From assembly GCA_902478715.1 (NCBI GenBank), contig CABSMC010000002.1, forward strand, positions 1-64,000: 64,000 bases of DNA. Reading direction: 5' to 3'. Positions 45,777 to 55,063 of this stretch are shown here, in pieces. Numbering within the stretch: the first letter of the stretch is position 1; the number at the start of each line of letters is the position of its first letter. Source of the DNA: an uncultured Adlercreutzia sp. (GTDB taxonomy: Bacteria > Actinomycetota > Coriobacteriia > Coriobacteriales > Eggerthellaceae). The position numbers were made by a program, and so were the translations under genes. The notes under the pieces were generated by a model. That model had not been told where the DNA came from. It searched no databases and worked only from the letters and a program-made list of their open reading frames with translations.

Positions 45777-47537
45777 CTACAGTTCTTGGGCGGCACTTTG
45801 ACCGGCTACGTAGCCATAGAACAGGGCCATACCTACAGAGCAACCGGGCATCGAGATGGGATACTGCACCGCGAACCGATTGCCCTGCACATTACCCGCA
45901 GCGTAAAGACCAGGGATGACGTTGCGATCTTCGTCGAAGGTGTGGCAAAACTCGTCGCTCTCTAAACCATCCATGTTGGCGAGATTCAGCGCGGGCTCCA
46001 GCTTGCAGGCGTAGTAAGGCGGATTGGCCAGAGCGAACAAGCGGCGTGCGTCCTTGCCAAAATCGGCGTCGACGCCCAAGGCGGCCAACTCATTGTAGCG
46101 AGCAATTGAAGCCAGCGCCTGCTCTTGGTCGATACCCTCGATTTGGGCCACCAGCTCCTCAAGGCTATCGGCGCGAAGAGAGCGCCCCTCTTCCACGGCA
46201 TCCTCGATATCCTGAAGGGTGCGCCAATTGGTGTTGGTGGGGTGGTTCTTCGGCGTCTCGTCAAGGCACCACAGCACAACGCCGTGGCCGCCGGGGAAGT
46301 TCTTCACCTGCTCGGGCCATGCGGCATCGAAGAACTGCCAGGTGGTGCGCTCGCGCTGCTTCTCGATTTGGTTCTCAAGCTGCTGGCCGGGCATATCCTC
46401 ATTCATGAAGCGCTTGCCATCAAGATTCAGCTGCAGATAGCCGTTGATGCCCATGACGCCGCGGCCGTCGGAGCCGGCCCCGCCGCCCATGTGGTGAATC
46501 ATCACCGCCGAGAAATCCTGAATGCGCGCACCGGCCCACAGACCCATCTTGTGACCTTCGCCCATACAAGCGCTCTCGCCCTTCGCATCTTTCAGAATGC
46601 TCAGGATGCCGTTGCCATTGGTTTGCAGCTGCGGGGAGCGCGCCTCTAGCATCTCGGGGTTGTCCTTGTAGTCGCCCGTGGCCAAAATGACGCCCTTACG
46701 AGCCGTCACCTTCACATATCCCCCGTTCAGAATATCTTCCGCATAAACGCCCACGCAGCGGCCGTCCTCCATGATGAGCTTGCGGCCTGCATAACCGAAC
46801 AAACCCGTCACGTCGCCCTCATCGCAGGCCTTCTCGTAGTTCATTGTGGTCAGCGTTTTCAAGGCGGGAAACTTCACGGTTACCGGATAAGTAGGCATGC
46901 CTTCGCTCTCGTGGTTGTATCCCTCGATAGCCATGGGGAACCGATTCGGCATGAGGTAGTTCTCGGCTTTGTCATCAGGTACGTCATCGAAAATGGTATC
47001 GAGGATGAACACGTCGGGATCCGCCTCCAGAATCCAGTCGAACACCTCGCCCATCTCGTTGCAGAAGCGGCGGACGATGGGCTCGCTCGTGTGGTGAAGG
47101 CACTCTTCCTGATGACGCAGCACCAGCTCGTTCACATCCACAGCGTTTTCGCGACCGTAGCGAGCCTGAATGGGGCCGTTGGGCACGGCGATGTCGCTGC
47201 CGCAAGCCTGCACGTACTCGCCCTTTTCAATAGCCACGACCGACGCACCAGCCTCAACAGCCGAGCGCACGGCGATGGAGCCAGCGTCGGACACGCCTAC
47301 AACCACTACGTCAGCCTCAAGCTCCTTGACGATCTCGTCGTCGTTGATCGTCGGCTCGCTGCCCATCCAGCCGTCGTTTGCAACGCCCGTCTCCGCCAAT
47401 GCTCCCGAAGCCGATCCCGCCACCTTGGGAGCGCAACCCGCCAAAGCGGTCGTACCTGCCACCCCGGCGCTCGCCAACAGCGCGGAAGAAAGAAAAGCTC
47501 GGCGGCTCATCGTGCGATCTTGTTTGGTGTTCATCAT
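45777..47537 (-). CDS. Tat-exported FAD-dependent reductase, lipoprotein
   Basis: This 586-residue protein is the third paralogue of the fumarate reductase-type flavoproteins in the window. The N-terminus has Tat motif MSRRAFLSSA and lipobox LAGC. The dinucleotide motif DVVVVGVSDAGSIAV departs from GxGxxG in its central glycine (GVSDAG), a notable deviation. The substrate-domain motif LNLDGKRFMNED is present without an apparent NExxxRD arginine. AAAGGAGAGG precedes the ATG. It is monocistronic and diverges from a membrane LuxR gene at 47729. The acceptor is unknown. Confidence 0.87.
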   Translation of the reverse strand: MMNTKQDRTMSRRAFLSSALLASAGVAGTTALAGCAPKVAGSASGALAETGVANDGWMGSEPTINDDEIVKELEADVVVVGVSDAGSIAVRSAVEAGASVVAIEKGEYVQACGSDIAVPNGPIQARYGRENAVDVNELVLRHQEECLHHTSEPIVRRFCNEMGEVFDWILEADPDVFILDTIFDDVPDDKAENYLMPNRFPMAIEGYNHESEGMPTYPVTVKFPALKTLTTMNYEKACDEGDVTGLFGYAGRKLIMEDGRCVGVYAEDILNGGYVKVTARKGVILATGDYKDNPEMLEARSPQLQTNGNGILSILKDAKGESACMGEGHKMGLWAGARIQDFSAVMIHHMGGGAGSDGRGVMGINGYLQLNLDGKRFMNEDMPGQQLENQIEKQRERTTWQFFDAAWPEQVKNFPGGHGVVLWCLDETPKNHPTNTNWRTLQDIEDAVEEGRSLRADSLEELVAQIEGIDQEQALASIARYNELAALGVDADFGKDARRLFALANPPYYACKLEPALNLANMDGLESDEFCHTFDEDRNVIPGLYAAGNVQGNRFAVQYPISMPGCSVGMALFYGYVAGQSAAQEL

Positions 47538-47728
47538 TGTCCTCTCCTTTGTTTCATGGTACTTTGCCCATTAGACGCGGCTTCAACGCTTTCGCTCGCT
47601 GCTTCAAGCCACGCCGCATCCAACGGGGCCCATTGTGGTAAAAAGGAGCGCAATGGAAAATCGCAGATCTGTCGTAACGGTGTCACGGAAATGTTGTATA
47701 GTCCTTTTGAACTGGGGTTTTACTGTCT

Positions 47729-49177
47729 ATGAATGAGAAGAGCCCAACAAAGAGGTCCTCTTGCCCCTCGCAGCGACTTACGTTTGCCATACTAGTCGTC
47801 TTCGTCGCAACCTCCCCGGCAACTCGAAGTATTTTGGTGAACTTTCCAGATGCGCCCTTTATCCCCTTCTTTGTGGGGGCCGAGATGTTCACTCTAGTAG
47901 CCACCTCGGTCGTACTCGCTGCCAGCCGCGAGGCATCGGATCCCTCCGCCAAACGTCGTGTTCTCCAGACAGCTGTCATCCTTAACGCAGGCGGAGGGCT
48001 CGTGCTTGCAATTGACTCCTTTGTTCCCCTGCCTTGGATCGCTCTGTTCGCGGCGGGCGCCTGTTGCGGCGCGGCCACCCTGCCCCTTGTGACCCTGTTC
48101 ATAGAGCGGCTCGGCCGCAAGACGCTGGGAGAGAACGCGCTTCTCGTCTCGGGCGCCATGGGTGCCGCGACACTGCTTTTCTGGAGCTTGTCGCTGCTGC
48201 CTTCAACTCTGCGCAGCGTGCTTTGGATTCTGCTGCTTTCATGCGCCTCCGCCGGCTTGCTCTTCTTGACGGGGGGCTTCACGCGCGGAGCGAACCCGAT
48301 GGCTTCGACGCTTCCCCGATCAAAGCCGAATGCGCATCGATCTCGTAGCCGCGATCTCTCTACGGTAACATCGCTTCTGGCCGTGCCCCTCGTCGGCATC
48401 TTCACTTTCGGCGTCTACATTAAAGCAGGAGTGGCCTCCGACGGCGCCCGCCCGCAGCTCTTTGGCATCGACGAAGAGTTGGCTTTGTTCCTTCTTGCGG
48501 CGGCCATACTCGCAGCGGTAGGCGCAGCACGACCTCACCGACCCCTCTACGCATCCCTCTATCAGGTGGTCGTGCCCGCCTTCGCTTGTGCCATCCTTAT
48601 TGTCATCAGCTTTCCCAACGGCTCTTTTGTTCATAGCTTGGGCGGAATGCTTGTCGTCTTTTCCATGGCCTTTATCTTGTTGTTCGGTTTGGCCGCGGCT
48701 ACCACCCTCGTCGGCTCGGGCGAGATACCTACTCTTTTTGCCGCCAGCGTCGTGCTCAGCGTCTACGGCGCAGGACGTTTGGCCGGCTTGGCCTTTCACA
48801 GCCTTATCGCCCCCGGACCGCAGGCCTACGAGATATATCAAATTGTCGTGACGGTGCTTTTGTCCATCATGCTGCTGATCACGGCCTTTCAAGGACGCCG
48901 GCGCAGCACGGGGACGAGCCTCGACAGCGCACAGACCATTGCCGGGAAAATCGACGAGACCTGCGCCCACCTTGCCCAAGCCCATGGCCTATCGCCACGC
49001 GAAACCGAAGTCCTGGGGCTGCTAGCACGCGGCTACTCCCCTGTTTACACGGCCGAAAAACTGGTGATTTCGGAAAGCACCGCCCGCACCCACGCGAATC
49101 GTATCTACCGTAAACTGAGCATCAACACCCGGGAAGAGCTGCTTGCGCTTGTAGATGAATCGGAGAAGCAGCTTTAA
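47729..49177 (+). CDS. Membrane-anchored LuxR-family regulator
   Basis: The 482-residue protein has about twelve hydrophobic segments (residues 18-390). It ends with a LuxR helix-turn-helix: LSPRETEVLGLLARGYSPVYTA is the first part (shown as LSPRETEVLG and LLARGYSPVY), then LVISESTARTHANRIYRKL. Its architecture matches the regulator at 4860-6374. It diverges from the FAD reductase at 45777-47537 across a 191-bp gap and probably senses that enzyme's substrate. The ribosome binding site is weak (GGGG, 12 bases upstream). No receiver domain is present. Confidence 0.85.
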   Translation: MNEKSPTKRSSCPSQRLTFAILVVFVATSPATRSILVNFPDAPFIPFFVGAEMFTLVATSVVLAASREASDPSAKRRVLQTAVILNAGGGLVLAIDSFVPLPWIALFAAGACCGAATLPLVTLFIERLGRKTLGENALLVSGAMGAATLLFWSLSLLPSTLRSVLWILLLSCASAGLLFLTGGFTRGANPMASTLPRSKPNAHRSRSRDLSTVTSLLAVPLVGIFTFGVYIKAGVASDGARPQLFGIDEELALFLLAAAILAAVGAARPHRPLYASLYQVVVPAFACAILIVISFPNGSFVHSLGGMLVVFSMAFILLFGLAAATTLVGSGEIPTLFAASVVLSVYGAGRLAGLAFHSLIAPGPQAYEIYQIVVTVLLSIMLLITAFQGRRRSTGTSLDSAQTIAGKIDETCAHLAQAHGLSPRETEVLGLLARGYSPVYTAEKLVISESTARTHANRIYRKLSINTREELLALVDESEKQL

Positions 49178-49421
49178 CGCGCTTGCTCAAACCAAGAGAT
49201 GTTAGACGCGAACCAATCGGACCGCCGAACCCAGATTAGAAGTCATCAAGCCCCGATCAGAGGGGACGGCAAACCCAAGCTAGAAAATGCCAGGCAGTAA
49301 CTCTCACAGATGGCTTGTTAGCGTCGGGCTAAATTAGTCCCCTTAGGGTGCGATCTACTCGCAAGGACGAACTAAGGCTCCTCCCCGCGCAAGAGGCCAC
49401 AGTGGCTACTCTGTCGCTCGC
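49178..49421. other. Gap with no recognisable gene
   Basis: Between the LuxR stop and the nrdD fragment I see no gene and no clear promoter. GAGGCCACAGTGGCT near 49394 is a short imperfect palindrome. Confidence 0.4.
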
Positions 49422-49600
49422 CTACGCGACCGCAGCTTCGCCAACTGCCGGCACGTCGTGCTTTACGCGGTCGTGCTCTTCGGCGCGCTTGGCTTCGTTG
49501 AAGCGGTCCAGCGTGCCTACCAGGTAGCCGGTGATGCGGCGAATGCGCTCGAAGGGCTGGTTGTGGGCGTCCTCGGTTCGGCCGCACTTGGGGCAAACTT
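49422..49600 (-). pseudogene. Second, partial copy of the 3' end of nrdD
   Basis: Bases 49449-49598 match 51564-51713 (the nrdD end) with about six differences in 150. The copy keeps the reading frame for the last 50 or so NrdD residues, including CPKCGRTEDAHNQPFERIR and the glycyl-radical motif RITGYLVG. It then ends in a different tail, PAVGEAAVA. There is no upstream coding part. It is in the same orientation as nrdD and marks the far side of the inserted AlbA_2 gene. Confidence 0.8.
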
Positions 49601-49655
49601 TTTTGCAACTGCACCTTTCTCAAGAGAAAAGGAGTTCCTCTTCTCTGGCTAACGA

Positions 49656-49686
49656 TAGTCTAGCTTGATGACACATTAGACTAGTT
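49656..49686. repeat. Left 31-bp boundary repeat of the AlbA_2 island
   Basis: The repeat reads TAGTCTAG, CTTG, four to five variable bases, then ACATTAGACTAGTT. The right copy lies at 51407-51437. Each copy is internally palindromic (AGTCTA with TAGACT). Confidence 0.65.
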
Positions 49687-49701
49687 ATTCAGATTTCTAG
49701 A

Positions 49702-51375
49702 TTATTTTAAAAGCTCCCATTTTCCACTTGATGTCGCGCCAGTCGGACGAACTTTCCCCTCCTTGCGCAATTGTTGAAGCAGGTAGCTAACTCTTTTCGA
49801 CCTCTGATCTTTAGTCAATCCTTGCGGTAATGCATGGTCAATCGCTAAAATAATCTCTGCTCTCGAGCACGGTCTGGTATCAAGCAACTTAACGATCAAC
49901 TCTTTGCATATCCTACCATCTAGGCCCTTTTTTCTGACGTACTCTTTATGGCTCCCTATTACTGCTGCAACTTTCGATGAGATGACAAAATTTGGATAGC
50001 GCCCTTCAATAAGATTTCTATCTCTAAGCATCTTCGCCTGTTCTTTTGTAATAGGCTGCTCTTTTTGGACCATATCGAGAAGCAAGACGGCATTTAGCTC
50101 AAGCTCCGGCTCAGATGCAAGAAGTCGCGTATACGCTTCATTAAGGACTTCACCATAAATAGTAACACTCACACGATTTGGCATGCTTAGATCATACGTA
50201 GGCATAGGGAGATACCTGCTTCGTTGGATACTGAATACATTCCGAATCCCAATCGCATTCTGGTCAATCATTCCCGTCTTGCTCATAGCATTCGCCAACA
50301 GGGGATTCCGATAGTAAGGCGGCTTATAGCCGCTTTGGAGGGCTTGCTCGATGCTACCCGGGATAAACGACCCCTCGTTCTTGAAGACCAGCTTCTCCTC
50401 ATACTCGAGAACATTTATCTTGCCTGATAGCCTATAGTCTTGATGCGCAATAGCGTTATGAAGCAGCTCTCGAATAATTTCCGGTGTATAGCGTCTAGCT
50501 TCCGTGGGAAACAGCGTTGCATCCTGATCGAAATAACGATATTTTTCGTTACGGATTTTCCCCAAAACTCTATCGACTTGCAAAATGAAAGGGGGTTCGA
50601 AATGCTCATACGCCATCGTCTCTCCTCGCGAGGAGTAAAGCGTCCAGCTTATACGAGGCTCAATTCCACCAAGAAAAACCACTGATTCAGGTTTCCCTAA
50701 AAGAACCAATGCCGCATTAGTTACACGACCTCGAATGAGCAGGCCCATTTTGTTGAGAAGCGACTCATGCGATAGATCTTTGATCGCAGGCTGGTTGTCA
50801 GCATATTTTTCTACGTATGTGGTGCAAGCAAATCGAACAGCCTCATCATCTAGATCGTCAATACCGGCCTCATAAGATATTTGACGAGACCAATCTGGAC
50901 GACTTTGCCCATAGATAGCTTCAAGCTTGAACTTCGGCATCTGCACCAAAGACTCGTTTTCTCTTGACCAAGGAACGCCCTCCCACGTAGTTGGCGTCGC
51001 AAAGGTGCCTGCAGGAATTTGAAAAGCAATGACCCTCTTGCCAGCCATTTCATACTCATATATTTCCTCAAATGTGATCCCACCGTTAGTTTTTCCGCTA
51101 ATTTCGTGCTTTAGCTTTTGAAGGCCCTCACTTCTTTGACCCTCTTCTTTTCTATAGGCAGTACCACATATTTCTCTGTTGTTCGTTATTCCAAAAAACA
51201 ACCACCCACACTCAGCGTTTCTCAAATTTGCTTCATTGCTTAACGCTGAAAAATACCGTCCTATCTCGTCAAAACCGAATTTCTTCTTGGCCTCCTTGTA
51301 TTCAACAATTTCTGTCTCCGCATTGGCAATGATCCTCTCTGTCAACTGCGCCATTTCAGATGGTGTACGAATCAT
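49702..51375 (-). CDS. AlbA_2/Schlafen-type and HATPase_c_4 domain protein (COG2865-like)
   Basis: The 557-residue protein has an N-terminal AlbA_2 domain (about 15-135: EIVEYKEAKKKFGFDEIG, then GWLFFGITNN). A GHKL-type HATPase_c_4 domain follows at about 280-400 (EIIRELLHNAIAHQDYR, FKNEGSFIPG). The C-terminal end holds winged-helix segments. COG2865 proteins are called putative transcriptional regulators, and some occur in phage-defence neighbourhoods. Codon use and base composition are clearly more AT-rich than in all neighbours, a sign of transfer. It is the only gene of the island at the nrdD end. Confidence 0.83.
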   Translation of the reverse strand: MIRTPSEMAQLTERIIANAETEIVEYKEAKKKFGFDEIGRYFSALSNEANLRNAECGWLFFGITNNREICGTAYRKEEGQRSEGLQKLKHEISGKTNGGITFEEIYEYEMAGKRVIAFQIPAGTFATPTTWEGVPWSRENESLVQMPKFKLEAIYGQSRPDWSRQISYEAGIDDLDDEAVRFACTTYVEKYADNQPAIKDLSHESLLNKMGLLIRGRVTNAALVLLGKPESVVFLGGIEPRISWTLYSSRGETMAYEHFEPPFILQVDRVLGKIRNEKYRYFDQDATLFPTEARRYTPEIIRELLHNAIAHQDYRLSGKINVLEYEEKLVFKNEGSFIPGSIEQALQSGYKPPYYRNPLLANAMSKTGMIDQNAIGIRNVFSIQRSRYLPMPTYDLSMPNRVSVTIYGEVLNEAYTRLLASEPELELNAVLLLDMVQKEQPITKEQAKMLRDRNLIEGRYPNFVISSKVAAVIGSHKEYVRKKGLDGRICKELIVKLLDTRPCSRAEIILAIDHALPQGLTKDQRSKRVSYLLQQLRKEGKVRPTGATSSGKWELLK

Positions 51376-51406
51376 ACGTATCCTTAACTAATCTAAATTT
51401 GAAAAC

Positions 51407-51437
51407 TAGTCTAGTCTTGCGCAACATTAGACTAGTT
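51407..51437. repeat. Right 31-bp boundary repeat of the AlbA_2 island
   Basis: TAGTCTAGTCTTG, CGCA, ACATTAGACTAGTT matches the left repeat at 49656-49686 over most of its length; the last 14 bases are identical. It also lies in the promoter region of the AlbA_2 gene, so it could serve as operator as well as boundary. Confidence 0.65.
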
Positions 51438-51485
51438 CCACAACGCTTCTCTTGTCAGTTCGCTTCTTTACCACCTCGAAATATA

Positions 51486-51519
51486 GCAAGTGGAGCCCGT
51501 GCGCACAGGCTCCACTTGC
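51486..51519 (-). terminator. Terminator of nrdD
   Basis: Perfect 12-bp arms GCAAGTGGAGCC (51486-51497) and GGCTCCACTTGC (51508-51519) lie 35 bp past the nrdD stop, followed on the minus strand by TATATTTCG. Confidence 0.7.
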
Positions 51520-51553
51520 ATCATATCGAAGTAAGTAGGCTGCTCCGCAGCGA

Positions 51554-53887
51554 CTACTCGGCTGTCGGCACGTCGTGCTTTACGCGGTCGTGCTCTTCGG
51601 CGCGCTTGGCGTCGTTGAAGCGGTCGAGCGTGCCTACCAGGTAGCCGGTGATGCGGCGGATGCGCTCGAAGGGCTGGTTGTGGGCGTCCTCGGTGCGGCC
51701 GCACTTGGGGCAGACGTCCTCGATGATGCCGTTGTAGCCGCACACCGGGTCGCGGTCGACCGGGTGGTTCACCGAGCCGTAGCCCATGCCGCAATCCTTC
51801 ATGTAGCGGATGACGCTTTCAAAGGCCTCCAGGTTGTCGGACGGATCGCCGTCAAGCTCGATGTAGCTGATGTGGCCGCCGTTGGTGAGCGCGTGGTAGG
51901 GCGCCTCCAGGGCGATCTTGTCGAAAGCGGAGATGTCGAAGTACACCGGCACGTGGAAGCCGTTGGTGTAGTAGTCGCGATCGGTCACGCCGGGGATGAC
52001 GCCGTAGCGGGCGCGGTCCATGCGGACGAAGCGACCGGACAGGCCCTCGGCCGGCGTGGCGATGAGCGTGTAGTTCATGCCGCGCTCGCGGGAGATGCGG
52101 TCGCAGTAGGAGCGCATATGGCCCACGATTTCCAGACCCAGGCGCTGGGCCTCGGGGGACTGGCCATGATGCTGACCGGTCAGCGCCACCAGGCACTCGG
52201 CCAGACCGATGAAGCCGGTGGTCAGCGTGCCATGCTTGAGCACCTCGCGCTGCTCGTCGGTGGGCGAGAGCTTCTCGGAATCGATCCACACGCCCTGGCC
52301 CATGAGGAAGGGCGCGTTGTACACGTGCTTGCGAGCCTGAATCTCGAAGCGCTCGTCCAGCTGGTTGGTCACCAGCTGCAGCTTGGAATCGAGCAGGTCG
52401 AAGAACAGGTCGACATCGCCCTTGGCGCGGATGGCCAGGCGGGGCAGGTTGATGGAGGTGAAGGACAGGTTGCCGCGGCCGGGCGTGATCTCGCGCTCGG
52501 GGTCGTAGACGTTGCCCATAACGCGAGTGCGGCAGCCCATGTAGGCGATCTCAGACTCGGGAGTGCCGTTGTAATACTGGGCGTTGAACGGCGCGTCCAG
52601 GAAGGAGAAGTTCGGGAACAGACGCTTGGCGGAGCAGTGCATGGCCAGCTTGAACAGGTCGTAGTTCGGATCCTCCGGGTTGTAGTTCACGCCTTCCTTC
52701 ACGCGGAAGATCTGCACCGGGAAGATGGGCGTCTCGCCGGAGCCCAGACCCTCTTCCGTGGCCAGCAGCATGTTCTTGATGACCATGCGGCCCTCGGGGG
52801 AGGTGTCCATGCCGTAGTTCACCGAGCTGAACGGCGTCTGCGCACCGGCGCGGGAATGCATGGTGTTCAAGTTGTGCACCAGCGCCTCCATGGCCTGGAA
52901 GGTCTGGCGGTCGGTGTCGCGGGAGGCGTTCTTCTCGGCGTAGGCCACCACGCGCTCGGCCGTAGCGGCATCGACGCCGCCCTCAACGAGCCCGGCCACC
53001 ACGGCGGCGCGGAACTCCGGATCCATCTCGAGACTGGCAACCGTGCCGGTCTCGCTTTCCACGCGGGCGAGCAAATCCTCGGCGAAGGTGCGGTCGTCGG
53101 CGATGTCAGTCAGCAGGTCGACGGCCTCGGCCACGTGCTTCTTGAACAGGCGGCGGTACGTCTTGCCCACGCCCACGGCCAGGCCGTAATCGAAGTCGCA
53201 CACCGACTGGCCGCCGTGCTGGTCGTTCTGGTTCGACTGGATGGCGATGCAGGCAAGCGCGGCGTAGCTGGAGATGTCGTTGGGCTCGCGCAGCACGCCG
53301 TGACCGGTGGAGAAGCCGCCCTTGAAGAGCTTCCGCAGCTCAATCTGGCAGCAGGTGGTGGTCAGCGTGTAGAAGTCCATGTCGTGAATGTGAATATCAC
53401 CCTCGCGGTGCGCCTTGGCAAAACGCGGGTCGATGACGCACATCTCGTAGAACTGCTTGGCCGATTCAGAGCCGTACTTCAGCATGGTGCCCATGGCGGT
53501 GTCGGCGTCGATGTTGGCGTTCTCGCGCTTCATGTCGGAATCGGCGGCCTTGGAGAAGGTGATGTCCTTCAGCGTTTGGATGAGGCGGGAGTTCACGTCG
53601 CGCACGCGGCTGCGCTCGGCACGGTAGAGGATGTAGGCCTTGGCGGTCTGCACGAAGCCGGACTCGATGAGGGTTTCCTCCACGAGATCCTGCACGCCCT
53701 CGACCGTCGGGGTACCCTCGATGGCGCCGCTCTCAAGCTTCTCGACGACCGTGGCGGCAATCTGCTCGGCGGTGGCGCGATCCTGCATGGCCGCGCACGC
53801 CTGGAAGGATTTTTCCACCGCATCGGCGATCTTCTGGGGATGGAATTCCGCCGTGCGTCCGTCGCGCTTGATGATGGTCTTCACCAT
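51554..53887 (-). CDS. nrdD: Anaerobic (class III) ribonucleoside-triphosphate reductase
   Basis: The 777-residue enzyme has an N-terminal ATP-cone (1-90, KTIIKRDGRTAEFHPQKI) for allosteric control. The catalytic barrel includes the YMGCRT segment. Four zinc-binding cysteines sit in the C-terminal region (PVCGYNGIIEDVCPKCG, with a CxxC pair clear). The glycyl-radical motif is RITGYLVG near residue 750. It reduces NTPs to dNTPs without oxygen after activation by NrdG (37446-37997). An NrdR box lies about 190 bp upstream. The last 150 bp are duplicated at 49449-49598. Confidence 0.93.
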   Translation of the reverse strand: MVKTIIKRDGRTAEFHPQKIADAVEKSFQACAAMQDRATAEQIAATVVEKLESGAIEGTPTVEGVQDLVEETLIESGFVQTAKAYILYRAERSRVRDVNSRLIQTLKDITFSKAADSDMKRENANIDADTAMGTMLKYGSESAKQFYEMCVIDPRFAKAHREGDIHIHDMDFYTLTTTCCQIELRKLFKGGFSTGHGVLREPNDISSYAALACIAIQSNQNDQHGGQSVCDFDYGLAVGVGKTYRRLFKKHVAEAVDLLTDIADDRTFAEDLLARVESETGTVASLEMDPEFRAAVVAGLVEGGVDAATAERVVAYAEKNASRDTDRQTFQAMEALVHNLNTMHSRAGAQTPFSSVNYGMDTSPEGRMVIKNMLLATEEGLGSGETPIFPVQIFRVKEGVNYNPEDPNYDLFKLAMHCSAKRLFPNFSFLDAPFNAQYYNGTPESEIAYMGCRTRVMGNVYDPEREITPGRGNLSFTSINLPRLAIRAKGDVDLFFDLLDSKLQLVTNQLDERFEIQARKHVYNAPFLMGQGVWIDSEKLSPTDEQREVLKHGTLTTGFIGLAECLVALTGQHHGQSPEAQRLGLEIVGHMRSYCDRISRERGMNYTLIATPAEGLSGRFVRMDRARYGVIPGVTDRDYYTNGFHVPVYFDISAFDKIALEAPYHALTNGGHISYIELDGDPSDNLEAFESVIRYMKDCGMGYGSVNHPVDRDPVCGYNGIIEDVCPKCGRTEDAHNQPFERIRRITGYLVGTLDRFNDAKRAEEHDRVKHDVPTAE

Positions 53888-54079
53888 AACTTCCTACATC
53901 CTTTCTTCGGCGCGGCTCCCGCACCGTATTCGCACCGCTCATCGCGGCCTTGCCAACCACAACATGCAGAAACGCGGCAATGTTTTCCCCACTGCCACCT
54001 TTCGCAATTACCAAGGGGGTAAACCCGCTTTTCGCCTTTATTTGCTCACCGGCTTTCCACAGGTTATTCACCATTGAAA

Positions 54080-54095
54080 CCACAATATATTGTGT
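54080..54095 (-). promoter_or_regulatory. NrdR box upstream of nrdD
   Basis: CACAATATATTGTG (54081-54094) is a perfect 14-bp palindrome matching the NrdR consensus acaCwATATwGtgt. A degenerate second site may lie at 54115-54128 (ATACATATAGTACT). Two DnaA-box-like words (TTTCCACAG 54054, TTATTCACC 54064) lie between it and the gene. The rest of the gap 53888-54238 holds no gene. Confidence 0.75.
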
Positions 54096-54238
54096 TTTGT
54101 AGTTCCAAGGGCGGATACATATAGTACTCGCGAAACTGTTCGGGCGCAATCGAACAAGATGTGTTTTTCGGCACTGGAAAAGAACAGAATTAATTTCGAC
54201 GTACGGTCAATTATCTTCCTGATCATCATTAGGAAGCG

Positions 54239-55063
54239 CTAACGCGACCGATTGAGCAAACCGTACTTCACCCGCACGCGAGCGAGCTGGTCGAGCAGCG
54301 GGTTCGCCACAAGCAGCAGCGTGAGGGCCGTGGCCGCCCCATGAATGGCATTCACCGGCAAGCCGGCGAGGTACACCGTCGCCGCCAACTCCGGCGTAGG
54401 GGCCGTGGAAAGGTAGAAGAACGTGGAGGTATCCAGAATGGGGCCCGCAAGCCCCACGATAAGCACGAACCCCGTGACCGCCAACGCAACGCGGCGCGGC
54501 CAGGAAAGGTTCGCCCGCGGGAACACACGAGCATCGGCAAGCAGCCCCGCCACAAGCCCCACCACGCCGAAGGCGAGCATCTGCCAGGGCGTCCAGGGCC
54601 CTTGCCCGAAGATGAAGTTACTGGCGAGCGCCGCCACGGAGCCCACGAGAAAACCGGTCTGGGGGCCAGCGGCGATGCCTGCGATCATAATGATAGCGGC
54701 CATGGGCTTGAAGTGCGGCACCCAGACGAACGCCGCGCGTGCCGCCACGGCAAGGGCCGTGAGCACGGCCACCACGGCGATCTCGCGCGCTGTCGGGCGA
54801 CGCCCTTCGAAGGCAACGAAGAAGGGCACGATGGCGTACAGAACGATGAGCGTGCCGGAGAGGTAGTAGCCGTTGCCCGGAATGCCCATGCCCACGACTA
54901 CGGTCAGCGGGGCGAGCACCAGCGCCGCGAGAATCGTCAGCAGCATTTTGGCGCGGGCGCGGCAACGCGCGCGAGAGGGCTCAGTGGGGCGCGGGGAAGC
55001 TCCTTCACCGTCATGCGAAGGAGCAGAGGCGCGATGACGCGCGTCTTCGATCAGCTTTGGCAC
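54239..55063 (-). CDS. ECF transporter S component (substrate-capture membrane protein)
   Basis: The 274-residue protein has about six membrane segments (residues 40-265) after a polar N-terminus. The pattern PNGYYLSGTLIVLY..., HFKPMAAIIMIAGIAAGPQ and YLAGLPVNAIHGAATAL fits vitamin-specific ECF S subunits. I chose GTG 55063, which overlaps the ATPase stop by 13 bp; an internal ATG at 54946 is the alternative. It pairs with the EcfT and double EcfA encoded upstream. The substrate is unknown. The linked methyltransferase-like gene makes cobalamin, folate or a methionine-related vitamin conceivable. Confidence 0.75.
   Translation of the reverse strand: MPKLIEDARHRASAPSHDGEGASPRPTEPSRARCRARAKMLLTILAALVLAPLTVVVGMGIPGNGYYLSGTLIVLYAIVPFFVAFEGRRPTAREIAVVAVLTALAVAARAAFVWVPHFKPMAAIIMIAGIAAGPQTGFLVGSVAALASNFIFGQGPWTPWQMLAFGVVGLVAGLLADARVFPRANLSWPRRVALAVTGFVLIVGLAGPILDTSTFFYLSTAPTPELAATVYLAGLPVNAIHGAATALTLLLVANPLLDQLARVRVKYGLLNRSR

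Larger units (their letters stand above)
49449..51713. mobile_element. Small AT-rich genomic island at the 3' end of nrdD
   Basis: A 150-bp duplication of the nrdD 3' end flanks about 2.1 kb holding one gene (49702-51375) of much lower GC than its surroundings. Inside the nrdD copies, 31-bp direct repeats border the gene (49656-49686 and 51407-51437). Integration at a gene 3' end with restoration of the end is typical of integrative elements, but no integrase is present. It may be a passenger moved by recombination or by an enzyme encoded elsewhere. Confidence 0.6.
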
